Source: CAZPRY01 sp964589175 (GTDB lineage Bacteria; Fidelibacterota; UBA2242). Taken from it: 41,109 nucleotides of DNA. Each line of letters opens with the position of its first letter. The stretch's first letter is position 1. The translations under genes were made by a program, and so were the position numbers. Shown here piece by piece: positions 16,081 through 25,328 of this stretch. The stretch lies in assembly GCA_964589175.1 (NCBI GenBank), contig CAZPRY010000037.1:1-41109 (forward strand). The letters are read 5' to 3'. A model generated the notes under the pieces. The model ran no database searches. It saw only the letters and a program-made list of their open reading frames with translations, and was not told the origin of the DNA.

Positions 16081-18273
16081 TCATCTGCTAACCGGTTTGA
16101 CATACCGGGCAATAATCGTCTTCATCCCTTCCGTCTTGAAATAAATCCGCAGACGGGCGTTCTGTCCGCTGCCCTGCATTTCCTGAACTTTTCCAATTCC
16201 GAAAATCTTATGCGAAATCAGACTTCCGGGTTTGATCTCGGTTCCCGGTTTCGCCGGTCTGGATGCGGTCTGGCTTTCTCCATCAAATGAGACAGAAGCG
16301 GCGGCGTAGCGACGGGGTTTTCGGGAAGATCGGGGCGCGACCACGCCTTCCAGGGCAGTTCCCCGGGTAATCAGTTCTTCGGGAATCTCGCGCATGAAAA
16401 TCGATTCGGAGGCGAATTGGGTCTCCCCGGCGATACTGCGGCTCTGACTGCTGGTCAGGAAGACCTTCTCTTTGGCACGCGTCAGACCGACATAAAACAG
16501 GCGGCGTTCCTCTTCAAGGGCTTTCTCAGAGTTGTCGCGGTTAAGCGGCAGCAGCCCCTGGTTCAATCCACAGATTCCCACAACCGGAAATTCAAGCCCC
16601 TTGGCGCTGTGCAGGGTCATCATGGATACGGCGTTTTTCTCATCTTCCCATACATCGATGCTGCTCGCCAGGGATACGGTTTCCAGGTACGATTCCAGGT
16701 TCGGGTCATCGGTTTTCGAACAGAAATCGGAAATGTCGTTCAGAAATTCATCGATATTCGCCATGCGCTGCCGGGCTTCTTCTCCCCCGCTCTCTTTATA
16801 GTAGCTGCGAATACCGAGATCATCGATGACCACCCGCGACCACTCCTCGAAGGAGACAGACTGGCGTAAACTCTGCGAGCGCCGCACCAAATCCCGGAAA
16901 CTCTTCAAGGCATTTGTGGAACGTGACCCGACCTCCAGGGCGTCGATGTATTCAAGGGCGTCAAATAGCGAAAGGTTATTCTCCTGCGCATATTTTTCCA
17001 GCTCGCCCAGGGTTGTTTTACCGATCCCTCGCGGCGGAATATTGATGATCCGTCGAAAACTGATATCATCTTTCGGATTGGAGTAAATCTGGAAATAGGC
17101 CAGCAGATCCTTGATCTCTTTTCGCTCGTAAAAACGCACACCACCAACGATCGTATAAACAATGTTGTTGCGGCGGAATATTTCCTCGAGTACGCGGGTC
17201 TGGGCGTTGGTTCGATACAGAATGGCGAAATCCTTAAACTTGCGCTTGGCGCGGTGGATTTCGTTCTGGATATTGCTCACGATGCGGGCGGCCTCGTCAT
17301 ATTCGTTGTCCGCATCGATTTTGGTAATCAAAGCCCCGTCTTCCTTCTGCGACCAGAGAGTTTTATCGGCCCGCAGTTGATTGCAGCGGACCACCGCCGA
17401 GGCAGCCTTCAGGATGTTATTCGTCGAACGATAATTCTGTTCCAGTTTGAAAACCGCACAGCCCTGAAAGACACGGTCGAAACGCAGAATATTTTCGATA
17501 TCCGCTCCCCGCCAGCTGTAGATGCTCTGATCATCATCGCCGACCACACAGACATGTTTATGCGAGCGCCCCAGCATCTCCATAAACAGAAATTGCGGAC
17601 GGTTCGTATCCTGGTATTCATCGATCAGAATAAAACGGTATTTGTGCTGGTACTTTTTCAAGACCTCGGGGTACTGGTCAAATATTTTAAGAGGCAGAAT
17701 CAGCAGGTCGTCGAAATCCAGAGCGTCCAGTTTCTGCAGGGCCTGTTGGTATAAAGGATACAGTAACTTCACCTGTTGCTCATAAATCGATCCCGGGCGT
17801 GGTTCGAAATCCTCGGGCGCAATCATCTGGTTCTTCAGCAGTGAAATCCGCGACAGAATATTTTTAACAGTTGTGCCCTCCAGGATGATAGATCGGTCGC
17901 TGACAATCTTTTTCAACAGCGCTTTCTGATCGTCTTCATCATAGATGCTGAACTGGCGGGCGTACCCCAGATGCTCAATCTCCCGCCGTAGGATGCGGGC
18001 ACAGATGCTGTGGAAGGTTCCCACGGTCATGGCCTGCACCTTGTTCCCGATGAAACTTTCAACGCGGCTACGCAGTTCTTTGGCGGCTTTGTTGGTAAAA
18101 GTGACGGCCAGAATATGTTCCGGAGCGACGATGCCGTTCTCTATCAAATAGGCAATTTTATGAGTAAGAACCTTGGTTTTGCCGCTGCCGGCTCCGGCAA
18201 AAATCAACGACGGGCCTTCAATATATTCGACTGCTTTACGCTGTTCCGGATTTAAGCCTACTAATGAATTCAA
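16081..18273 (-). CDS. pcrA: UvrD/PcrA-type DNA helicase
   Basis: Superfamily 1A 3'-5' DNA helicase for nucleotide excision and replication repair, 730 residues. Motifs: Q-motif LNPEQRKAV, Walker A GAGSGKT (27-33), Ia VTFTNKAAKELR, II DEYQDTN, III VVGDDDQSIYSWRGA, IV QNYRS, V MTLHSAKGLEF and VI YVGLTRAKE. The C-terminal tail has LISHKIFGIGKV, like the PcrA/UvrD RNAP-binding Tudor-like end. The start is TTG at 18273; it overlaps the TGA of mltG as TTGA, so translation is coupled. No in-frame ATG is nearby and the Q-motif begins only seven codons in, which supports this start. Confidence 0.94.
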   Translation of the reverse strand: MNSLVGLNPEQRKAVEYIEGPSLIFAGAGSGKTKVLTHKIAYLIENGIVAPEHILAVTFTNKAAKELRSRVESFIGNKVQAMTVGTFHSICARILRREIEHLGYARQFSIYDEDDQKALLKKIVSDRSIILEGTTVKNILSRISLLKNQMIAPEDFEPRPGSIYEQQVKLLYPLYQQALQKLDALDFDDLLILPLKIFDQYPEVLKKYQHKYRFILIDEYQDTNRPQFLFMEMLGRSHKHVCVVGDDDQSIYSWRGADIENILRFDRVFQGCAVFKLEQNYRSTNNILKAASAVVRCNQLRADKTLWSQKEDGALITKIDADNEYDEAARIVSNIQNEIHRAKRKFKDFAILYRTNAQTRVLEEIFRRNNIVYTIVGGVRFYERKEIKDLLAYFQIYSNPKDDISFRRIINIPPRGIGKTTLGELEKYAQENNLSLFDALEYIDALEVGSRSTNALKSFRDLVRRSQSLRQSVSFEEWSRVVIDDLGIRSYYKESGGEEARQRMANIDEFLNDISDFCSKTDDPNLESYLETVSLASSIDVWEDEKNAVSMMTLHSAKGLEFPVVGICGLNQGLLPLNRDNSEKALEEERRLFYVGLTRAKEKVFLTSSQSRSIAGETQFASESIFMREIPEELITRGTALEGVVAPRSSRKPRRYAAASVSFDGESQTASRPAKPGTEIKPGSLISHKIFGIGKVQEMQGSGQNARLRIYFKTEGMKTIIARYVKPVSR

Positions 18274-19355
18274 TGGCTGCCGCCCTTCTGATTTTTCTGA
18301 ATTGTTCGTCTCACTTTCTGAAATTTTTGTTTCGCCCGCAAAAACTCCTCGTAAGAAACAGTAAACGTATGTGCGCCATCTCCGTTTGCAACCATGTACA
18401 GATATTTGGTATCCGCCGGCCGGATCGATGCCAGAATCGATTTCAATCCCGGATTATTGATCGGTCCGGGCGGAAGGCCGCCATATTTATAGGTGTTGTA
18501 CGGCGAATCAATTTCCAGATCCATATTCAAAAGACGCCGGGGACCTTCAGGGATGATGTATTGAATCGTAGGGTCCGAATCCAGTTTCATTCCGATCCGC
18601 AGCCGGTTCAGGTAAACGGAAGCCACGGCAGGCCGCTCGGCATCGATCATGCACTCGCCCTCCACAATCGATGCCAGCGTGATGACTTCGTGCAGATTTC
18701 TTCCTGATTTTCGGATCTCCTCTCGTAGAGGCTCATTGACGACTTCAAAAAATCGTCGCAGCATTTTACGAATAATCACCTCAGCCGAATCGCATTCGTT
18801 GAGTTCATAGGTGTCCGGAAACAAGTAGCCTTCGAGACTGCCGGCTTCGATGCCGAATTCATCGGCGAGTCTACGGCGATAAGCCAGGTCCAGAAACTCG
18901 TTCACCGTACAATTCATCCTGGAAGCAAGAACGCGCGCTATATCCTGAATGCTGTAGCCTTCCGGGATCGTAATCCTGACATAATAGGCCTGTGAATTCA
19001 GCAGCAGCCGCATCAGATCATGGTAATTCGACACCTTTCCCAGGTGAAATTTTCCGGCTTTAATCCGGGTGCTCTTGCCCATCAGGCGGACCGTGAGCAT
19101 AAACGTGCGCGCATCTTCGATTACGCCTTCCCGTTCGAGTTTGATCGCGATCGCATTCAGCGACGATCCTCTCGCTATAATTATAATCGGCTCTGCCGCG
19201 CTTTTCTTGAGCGGAGTGGATAATAATAGGATATAAAAAGACAGGATTGCGATCACAAATCCGACGAGTATCGCCGGTAAGATATAAAGAATCCCAAGTT
19301 TGCGAGGTGCTGCTTTTTTATTTAGCCGTAAATCCAAAGATTGCTGTGAATTCAT
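18270..19355 (-). CDS. mltG: Endolytic murein transglycosylase MltG
   Basis: Inner-membrane lytic transglycosylase that cuts nascent glycan strands. One transmembrane helix lies at about 20-46 (LGILYILPAILVGFVIAIL), a LysM-like region at about 55-130 (ARGSSLNAIAIKLEREGVI), then the YceG domain with IPEGYSIQDIARVLA, LEGYLFPDTY, the catalytic Glu in LASIVEGE (E232), and PYNTYKYGGLPPGPINNPG. The length of 361 is typical. It starts five bases after the M50 protease stop and its TGA overlaps the helicase start. Confidence 0.95.
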   Translation of the reverse strand: MNSQQSLDLRLNKKAAPRKLGILYILPAILVGFVIAILSFYILLLSTPLKKSAAEPIIIIARGSSLNAIAIKLEREGVIEDARTFMLTVRLMGKSTRIKAGKFHLGKVSNYHDLMRLLLNSQAYYVRITIPEGYSIQDIARVLASRMNCTVNEFLDLAYRRRLADEFGIEAGSLEGYLFPDTYELNECDSAEVIIRKMLRRFFEVVNEPLREEIRKSGRNLHEVITLASIVEGECMIDAERPAVASVYLNRLRIGMKLDSDPTIQYIIPEGPRRLLNMDLEIDSPYNTYKYGGLPPGPINNPGLKSILASIRPADTKYLYMVANGDGAHTFTVSYEEFLRAKQKFQKVRRTIQKNQKGGSH

Positions 19356-19360
19356 ATTCC

Positions 19361-20407
19361 TTATACTTTAAAGGGCACCGGCACAAAGGTCAGGATAAAA
19401 ATTACAAGCGCCGCGATTCCTATATAAATTTCTCTTTTACTAAGCGGAGACAAATCCGGGTAAATCGGCGGATGCTTTACTTTAATCAGAAAAAAGACCA
19501 GCAGCGCCCACACCAGCCAATTCAGACTGAAGATACTCAGGATCAGGATGGCGCCCAATGCTCCCCAGGCAACCCGAATCGACCATCTGCCCAGCAAAGC
19601 GAAGGCGATGTGTCCGCCATCCAGTTGTCCAATCGGCAACAGGTTAAGCATCGTTACCAGCATGCCGATCCAGGCCGCGAAGGCAACCGGATGCAGCATA
19701 ACGTCCATCTCCTCTCCCAGCCCGGGATGCACGATCCAGGTGGCGATTTTCATCATGATCGATTCGCCCAGCTGAATTCCGGCCTCGCCGCTGGAGGGGA
19801 CGACTTGCGAAAGTGATAGTCCGATAAATAGCGCCGGTAAAACTACGAGGAATCCCGCGATCGGTCCGGCGGCACCGATCTCCACCAACGCCCGCCGGTT
19901 CCGCACCGGGCTGCGCATTTTGATAAAGGCGCCGAAAGTCCCGATAATCGTGGGCGCCGGGATAAAATACGGCAGGGTTGCATCCACATGATGTTTACGT
20001 GCAAAGATATAATGGCCCAATTCATGAACACCCAGAATCAACATTAATGTGATTGAAAAAGGAATGCCCCGGGCGATCAAGGCCGGATTCTTGAGCGGAT
20101 TCACACCTTCCATGAGCGCCCCGGCAAAAAGCGTCGAGACGATGGTCAACAAGAATAGAATCAAATTCAGATGAGGAATCCGGAATCGCTTTCGTCCCGG
20201 AATTACCTCGAAATATTCCTGACCATTAATCATTATCTTGCTTATGGAATGGACTATTTCCCGGGTAGCCCGCCGAATCTGCGGAAGTGAATAGTCGGCT
20301 ACTGTTGAACCTTCGATAATCAGTTTCTCGCCCTGCTCTCCCACACGGGCTATCTCGATCCAGCGGCTCAATTGATATATTATTTTCTGCTTTTCTTCGG
20401 CGTTCAT
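19361..20407 (-). CDS. M50-family site-2 metalloprotease
   Basis: Polytopic intramembrane zinc protease of 348 residues. The zinc ligands are HELGH (128-132) and the distal Asp in LNLLPIGQLDGGH (D263). Conserved RRALVEIGAAGPIAGF matches the family's inter-helix segment. The N-terminal 75 residues are soluble and cytoplasmic by composition. There is no PDZ domain, unlike RseP, so it is closer to the S2P-like/EGY type. The substrate is unknown. It appears to be the promoter-proximal recognisable gene of the M50-mltG-pcrA unit; the Shine-Dalgarno sequence is weak. Confidence 0.88.
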   Translation of the reverse strand: MNAEEKQKIIYQLSRWIEIARVGEQGEKLIIEGSTVADYSLPQIRRATREIVHSISKIMINGQEYFEVIPGRKRFRIPHLNLILFLLTIVSTLFAGALMEGVNPLKNPALIARGIPFSITLMLILGVHELGHYIFARKHHVDATLPYFIPAPTIIGTFGAFIKMRSPVRNRRALVEIGAAGPIAGFLVVLPALFIGLSLSQVVPSSGEAGIQLGESIMMKIATWIVHPGLGEEMDVMLHPVAFAAWIGMLVTMLNLLPIGQLDGGHIAFALLGRWSIRVAWGALGAILILSIFSLNWLVWALLVFFLIKVKHPPIYPDLSPLSKREIYIGIAALVIFILTFVPVPFKV

Positions 20408-20466
20408 ATTTTTTTACCCGGGAATATCCATCCATAGGACCCGGAAAAATTACAATTCCTTTGCCC

Positions 20467-20640
20467 TTAAAACAACCTGTAATTCGGCTTGATCCGCAGC
20501 TTTTCCGCTTCAATTGAGTTTCGTCTCAAGCCTTGAAATGAATCGAGCAATTCCTTCAATTTGCGTTTACTCTCTGTTTTATATCTTCTTCGTCCATTGT
20601 AAATTACCCGGTCTTTAAAGAGTTCGGAAGAGTGCGTCAT
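20467..20640 (-). CDS. Possible small basic protein (57 aa)
   Basis: A short frame with codon use like its neighbours encodes a basic, helical 57-residue peptide beginning MTHSSELFKDRVIYNGRRR and ending KPNYRLF. I do not recognise the family. It lies 59 bases upstream of the M50 protease gene on the same strand and would be the first gene of that operon. Its ATG (20638-20640) is separated by a single base from the divergent MATE ATG (20642), which leaves no room for promoters between them; either the transcripts overlap, or one of the starts is wrong. No good ribosome site precedes it. Confidence 0.35.
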   Translation of the reverse strand: MTHSSELFKDRVIYNGRRRYKTESKRKLKELLDSFQGLRRNSIEAEKLRIKPNYRLF

Positions 20641-20641
20641 T

Positions 20642-22084
20642 ATGAGATTTCAACCGCAAATTTACCTCAAACATCGCTGGAATTCTACTGGCGGATACCG
20701 GGAAATATTAACTCTCGCCGTTCCGCTGATCCTGAGCACCAGCGCCTGGTCAATCCAGCATTTTGTCGATCGATTGTTCCTGACCTGGCACTCACCCGAG
20801 GCGATAGCCGCCTCAATGCCTTCCGGCCTGCTGAACTTCACGATCATGTGTCTCTTCCTGGGTACGGTCAGCTATATCAATACTTTCGTGGCCCAATATC
20901 ATGGCGCCAAGCAGCCCCAACACATCGGCCCCTCTATCTGGCAGGGCATTTACATCAGCATCATCGGCGCCGCCACGCTGTTAGTCTTGCGCAGTTTCGC
21001 CGAAGAGATATTTACCCTTATCGGCCACGGCGGGCTGGTCTATGCCTATGAAGTCGTCTATTTCAAGGTTTTGACCCTCGGTACCTTTCCGGCGCTGGCC
21101 ACGGCGGCTTTTTCGAGTTTTTTCTCGGGCCGCGGACAAACCTGGCCGCTGGTCTGGATCAACATGTCCGCGACGGCCGTAAACATAGTTCTGGATTATG
21201 CCTTGATATTCGGTCATTGGGGATTGCCGGCGATGGGAGTTCGCGGAGCCGCCCTGGCAACGGTTCTATCGGCCTGGTCGGCCTTCACCCTCTATCTGCT
21301 CCTCATCTACCGTAAAAAATACCGGGATAAATACAAGATACTCTCCGGCTGGCGATTCGACCCGGCCCTGTTTACGCGCATCCTGCGCTACGGATTACCA
21401 AACGGGATTCAGTTTTTTCTCGATATCGCCGGTTTTACCACTTTCCTGATGATCATGGGCCGGCTGGGCACCACCTCCATGGCCGCCACCAACATAGCCT
21501 TCAACATCAATAACCTGGCATTCATGCCGATGCTCGGGATCGGGATCGCGGTTTCGGTAAAAGTCGGCAACTATTTAGGGGATAACAATCCCGATCTCGC
21601 CGCCCGCAGCGCCTACTCGGGTTTTCATATCACGTTCCTCTTTATGGCTACTTTTGCAGTTCTGTATGTGTTCGCTCCCGGGATTTTCATCCGCGCTTTC
21701 GGCGCAAAATCCAATCCGCAGGAGTTCGAGACATTGCGCGAAATCATTCGTATTCTGTTGCGTTTTGTGGCAGTCTATTCCCTTTTCGATGCCCTCAATC
21801 TTATCTTTTCCAATGCAATCAAAGGCGCCGGCGATACACGCTTTGTGATGGTCATGATCTTCGGGCTGTCCCTGTTCCTTTTTGTGATTCCCAGTTATAT
21901 CGCTTTAGCTGTTTTGAAAACGAATCTGTATGTCGGATGGGTCATCGCCACAATCTATATCAGCAGCCTTGGGATCGGTTTCTATCTGCGTTTTCGCGGT
22001 GGAAAATGGCGCGCCATGCGGGTAATCGAATGCCCGGCTCCCTGCCTGCCCTCGGTCTACCTGGATACACCGACCCCCGATTAA
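20642..22084 (+). CDS. MATE-family efflux transporter
   Basis: 480-residue, 12-helix multidrug/toxin extrusion antiporter, exporting cationic compounds or metabolites in exchange for Na+ or H+. The two homologous halves are visible: YREILTLAVPLILST...VDRLFLTW at the N-terminus, and ILRYGLPNGIQFFLDIAGF for the second half. 'NIVLDYALIFGHWGLPAMGV', 'LPMLGIGIAVSVKVGNYLG'-like and 'SNAIKGAGDTRFVMVM' are family patterns. A GGAAGAG-like site lies 11 bases before the ATG. It stands alone on the plus strand, divergent from the M50 operon and convergent with the AT-rich cluster. Confidence 0.92.
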   Translation: MRFQPQIYLKHRWNSTGGYREILTLAVPLILSTSAWSIQHFVDRLFLTWHSPEAIAASMPSGLLNFTIMCLFLGTVSYINTFVAQYHGAKQPQHIGPSIWQGIYISIIGAATLLVLRSFAEEIFTLIGHGGLVYAYEVVYFKVLTLGTFPALATAAFSSFFSGRGQTWPLVWINMSATAVNIVLDYALIFGHWGLPAMGVRGAALATVLSAWSAFTLYLLLIYRKKYRDKYKILSGWRFDPALFTRILRYGLPNGIQFFLDIAGFTTFLMIMGRLGTTSMAATNIAFNINNLAFMPMLGIGIAVSVKVGNYLGDNNPDLAARSAYSGFHITFLFMATFAVLYVFAPGIFIRAFGAKSNPQEFETLREIIRILLRFVAVYSLFDALNLIFSNAIKGAGDTRFVMVMIFGLSLFLFVIPSYIALAVLKTNLYVGWVIATIYISSLGIGFYLRFRGGKWRAMRVIECPAPCLPSVYLDTPTPD

Positions 22085-22124
22085 TCCGATAATGCTCGAA
22101 ACGTATATGAAATTCACATATGTT

Positions 22125-23246
22125 CTATGATATACACTCATTAAATAAAATCAAATTATCACGTATATATTTATCAAATCTGTAATTTATTGTATTCTGG
22201 AATCGAACTGGACCATTCCAATTCTCGATTAAACTACAAATATTTTTTCTTGCAGCTATAGCATTATTCAAGTCAATTCTGATAATCTGATTTTTAGGAT
22301 TTAATTCGACATAATCCAAATATTCATTAAAGTCCATGGTTTTATCTGTTATTATCGTTACACCAGACCACAAAGCTTCACAAATAACGTTTGAAAAATC
22401 CTTTATTGGACTATCCTGACAGAAGTAAATTAAGAAGTCAATGCTATTCAGCAAATCCGGCATTTTCTCCGGATGTATGAATCTTTTAAATTCGTAAAAT
22501 CCCAAGCCAGATTGATTAACAAAATCCGAAAAATCATTAAAACCATTACCTTGACCAACAAACTGCAATTTATGTTCCTGTTTAATCCCGGAAAACAATG
22601 TAACTATCTTATCAAGGCTTTTTTGTTTCCAATAATAATTTATTTTCCCTATATAAGCAAAAGTTGGGACTTTTCGTACAGCGTATGCAGGCTTAAAATG
22701 CCTTTCATCGGGAATATACCTGGGAAGCTTATATATGACTCCATTTGTATTCTTAAAAAGATTTTCGTTGTTGCTGTCCGTAATTACAGCCCTTGCATCC
22801 CTAATAACATTCTCCAACAAAGAACTAAAAATTCCTTGTTTCAAAAATTTTGCTAAATCACTCCCACCATGTCTGACTATATAAGGGATTCCACTGATTT
22901 TTGAAGCCAAATAACCAACAATGCCGTAAGGAATTAAATAATTAGTATCAATGAGATCAATCTTGTATTTATCGATTACTTCTAAAGTCTTATCCAGTAA
23001 ACTGGATATATATAACTTTGAATAAGGAATATGCCAGGGGATTTCGGGATCGATATAATGAATAAATAAATTGGTTTTCACTTCGGATGAATTATCGTCG
23101 ATGAGATATTCCTTTTCAACACAGTTGCTATTGGTTATGATATGAACTTCAGTACCTATCTCTGCAAGTCCATGTGCTATCCAGTAGGTTTTTGCAGAGA
23201 TGCCACCCTCGATGGGTGGGTATTTGCTTATAAAGCAAATTTTCAT
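22125..23246 (-). CDS. GT4-family glycosyltransferase
   Basis: 373-residue GT-B glycosyltransferase. The N-terminal acceptor domain starts MKICFISKYPPIEGGISAKT with the glycine-rich loop of family 4, and 'GIPYIVRHGGSDLAKF' forms the domain boundary. The C-terminal donor domain contains FAYIGKINYYWKQKSLDKI, LQFVGQGNGF and the nucleotide-sugar segment 'SNVICEALWSGVTIITD', an E-x7-E-like region. It starts within the stop of the HD-domain gene (ATGA overlap), so the two are translated together. The gene is AT-rich like the rest of the cluster. The acceptor could be a peptide product, lipid or surface glycan; nothing decides between these. Confidence 0.85.
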   Translation of the reverse strand: MKICFISKYPPIEGGISAKTYWIAHGLAEIGTEVHIITNSNCVEKEYLIDDNSSEVKTNLFIHYIDPEIPWHIPYSKLYISSLLDKTLEVIDKYKIDLIDTNYLIPYGIVGYLASKISGIPYIVRHGGSDLAKFLKQGIFSSLLENVIRDARAVITDSNNENLFKNTNGVIYKLPRYIPDERHFKPAYAVRKVPTFAYIGKINYYWKQKSLDKIVTLFSGIKQEHKLQFVGQGNGFNDFSDFVNQSGLGFYEFKRFIHPEKMPDLLNSIDFLIYFCQDSPIKDFSNVICEALWSGVTIITDKTMDFNEYLDYVELNPKNQIIRIDLNNAIAARKNICSLIENWNGPVRFQNTINYRFDKYIRDNLILFNECIS

Positions 23247-25114
23247 CTTTTACCACTTAATATTTTACATTCATTATTAATACAAATTTCAAATCTCTCA
23301 TCTTTCAAACACCAGGAAACTCTTTCAACTTCATCCTCTTTTTCTTGCTGTTTCTCACTTATAAGTTTTATGGATATAGAAGTACTTTTTGCACTGTCTT
23401 TAAAGACAATATTGTCAAGTGACGATCTATCATTAGTTAATCCTTCATATGAACTTATAATCCTTCCTTCATCTTGAACTGTATCACATAATATTAACAA
23501 AAAAACAATAGGATACTCTTCGAAACTGATTTCTTTTATAATTCTTTTTTTCATTAGGAATCTTTCCCAACTTTCACATTTATAATCCTTAATCTTTTCG
23601 CTAGATATACCATCAGATATTTTTTCTTTATATATTCGACTTTTTTTATCAGTCCACAGATCTCTTCCACATTTTTTTATGCAATCATCTTCATTATCTG
23701 GAAGTTTGCTCGGACTTCTACGATATCCTAGACATCCACAAAGCGACTCCCAAATATCTTCATCATGGATACAGATTGCTAAGGCTGCCTGTAAAATCCC
23801 TTCTTCTCCCCATAAACTATACTCAGTATTGTTTTCATGTTCTTTGGTTTTATCTTCAAATAATTTCAGAATTGAAATTGCGCTTAAAACACCATGGTTT
23901 CTATCTCTCACTGTTTTTTCATAAAAATATTTAATTAATTTCTCTTCATCATCTTTATCCAATGTGCAATTAAATTGAGTGATTATTTTTAATAACTTAT
24001 CATATAATGTTTCTCGAATCATTGCAGAATCTAAATTAAAAATATTCAAATTTTCTTTCGTTTGTATACTGCTTATCCGTAGAGTTTCTTTGAAATATTG
24101 GAGTAGCCATGCGTCAAAATTTTGAAGACCGTAATTAAAATCATGAAATGTAGATGCGGCTAGCCAAACATTCTCAATATTACTTTTATATTTTTCTTGG
24201 TATTGAGAACCTATTTCAGGATATAATTTATCCAAAATATAGGCGCCAATTAAAAATACTTGAAATTGGTGGACAAAATGTTCGCGGTATCTTTCATCCT
24301 TTTGCAAAATATTTTCAATTCTTCTTTGAATGTTAGGATATTCTAAATCTAGATATTTCTCCCACAAATCTTTAACTACTTTTTCAGCAATTTCCCAATC
24401 ATTCCCTGATTTTTGACGATATTTTAATGAAAGTTCAATCAAATCGTCCTTGTAGCAAATATTAGTGAGTTCGCTTAATTTATCAATCAAAGAAAAACTT
24501 ATTAAATCCTTTGCATCATTGGTTTTTCTTCGTATGATCGCTCTTCTTTTATAATCAGGATCGGGATAATATACAAGGTAAATAATGTAATTTTCTAAAT
24601 AATCTCCTATTATTTCATTAAATGATTTTCGAGTAGTCTCACTATTATTAATTGCATTTAAAAATTGAGTTACCAAAGTGTGGGACAATGCCTTTTCCAT
24701 AACTCCAGTTTCTCTTGAAACCTCTAATAGACCTATCCCTCTTTTCTTACATATCCTCACAATCCCATCGAATTCAGAATCCTTTTTTATATAATCAGGA
24801 TATGCAAAATATATCCTTGCTTTCGGGAAATAATATTGATAGAAAGTCACCGGAGCTGCTTCTTGTATTGCAATACTTTCTATTTCTATTTCAGGAAAAA
24901 ATTGACTTTTTAATACAGTGTCATATATAGTGAAGTCAACAACAGATTCATCAATAATTTTTTCATTTTCTTTCTTCAAACAATGTAACGGGACTCGAAC
25001 AGGCCCCAAATCATCAGGGTAATCTACTATGTCTTTTACTGGAAAATCCTTCTCTTTTTGGAAGTAGTTTTTTAACCATTCAATCATTTCTTCACGAGTA
25101 TATCTCCCGCTCAT
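23243..25114 (-). CDS. Large HD-domain protein with unassigned N-terminal domain
   Basis: 623 residues. The C-terminal half carries an HD-superfamily metal site: H282 (REHFVHQFQVFLIG), H324-D325 (STFHDFNYGL), H407 (DRNHGVLSAISIL), H450-D451 (AICIHDED), and D544 with a following DEGR (LLILCDTVQDEGR), resembling multi-His HD phosphohydrolases. The N-terminal 150 residues (VDFTIYD..., ARIYFAYPDYI, KKRGIGLLEVS) have the strand order of PD-(D/E)XK nuclease-like folds, but I cannot see a convincing catalytic D-ExK set, so this is only a suggestion. A ribosome site AGGGGC sits six bases before the ATG. It is separated from the amide synthetase gene by 214 AT-rich non-coding bases, so it could be a separate unit with GT4. 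Confidence 0.6.
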   Translation of the reverse strand: MSGRYTREEMIEWLKNYFQKEKDFPVKDIVDYPDDLGPVRVPLHCLKKENEKIIDESVVDFTIYDTVLKSQFFPEIEIESIAIQEAAPVTFYQYYFPKARIYFAYPDYIKKDSEFDGIVRICKKRGIGLLEVSRETGVMEKALSHTLVTQFLNAINNSETTRKSFNEIIGDYLENYIIYLVYYPDPDYKRRAIIRRKTNDAKDLISFSLIDKLSELTNICYKDDLIELSLKYRQKSGNDWEIAEKVVKDLWEKYLDLEYPNIQRRIENILQKDERYREHFVHQFQVFLIGAYILDKLYPEIGSQYQEKYKSNIENVWLAASTFHDFNYGLQNFDAWLLQYFKETLRISSIQTKENLNIFNLDSAMIRETLYDKLLKIITQFNCTLDKDDEEKLIKYFYEKTVRDRNHGVLSAISILKLFEDKTKEHENNTEYSLWGEEGILQAALAICIHDEDIWESLCGCLGYRRSPSKLPDNEDDCIKKCGRDLWTDKKSRIYKEKISDGISSEKIKDYKCESWERFLMKKRIIKEISFEEYPIVFLLILCDTVQDEGRIISSYEGLTNDRSSLDNIVFKDSAKSTSISIKLISEKQQEKEDEVERVSWCLKDERFEICINNECKILSGKR

Positions 25115-25328
25115 TTTATTGCCCCTATTCTAAAGATCCATTTTAATAATACAACGACGAATCCATTGTTCAACCTCGATGCCACAGTTTTAAACATAAA
25201 TAGTAACTCAGGATAGGAAAATTAAAAAAAATTATTCTCACATTGCATACTTTTACCAGTAACCGATAGATCTAACTAAAATCCATATTTCACATGAGCA
25301 TAGTAATAATTTGATTTTCACTATTAGC
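25115..25328. other. AT-rich gap inside the RiPP region
   Basis: Non-coding on both strands as far as I can read; short frames are quickly closed by stops. There is no hairpin with a U-tract. It divides the five overlapping RiPP genes from the coupled HD-domain and GT4 genes. Confidence 0.35.
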
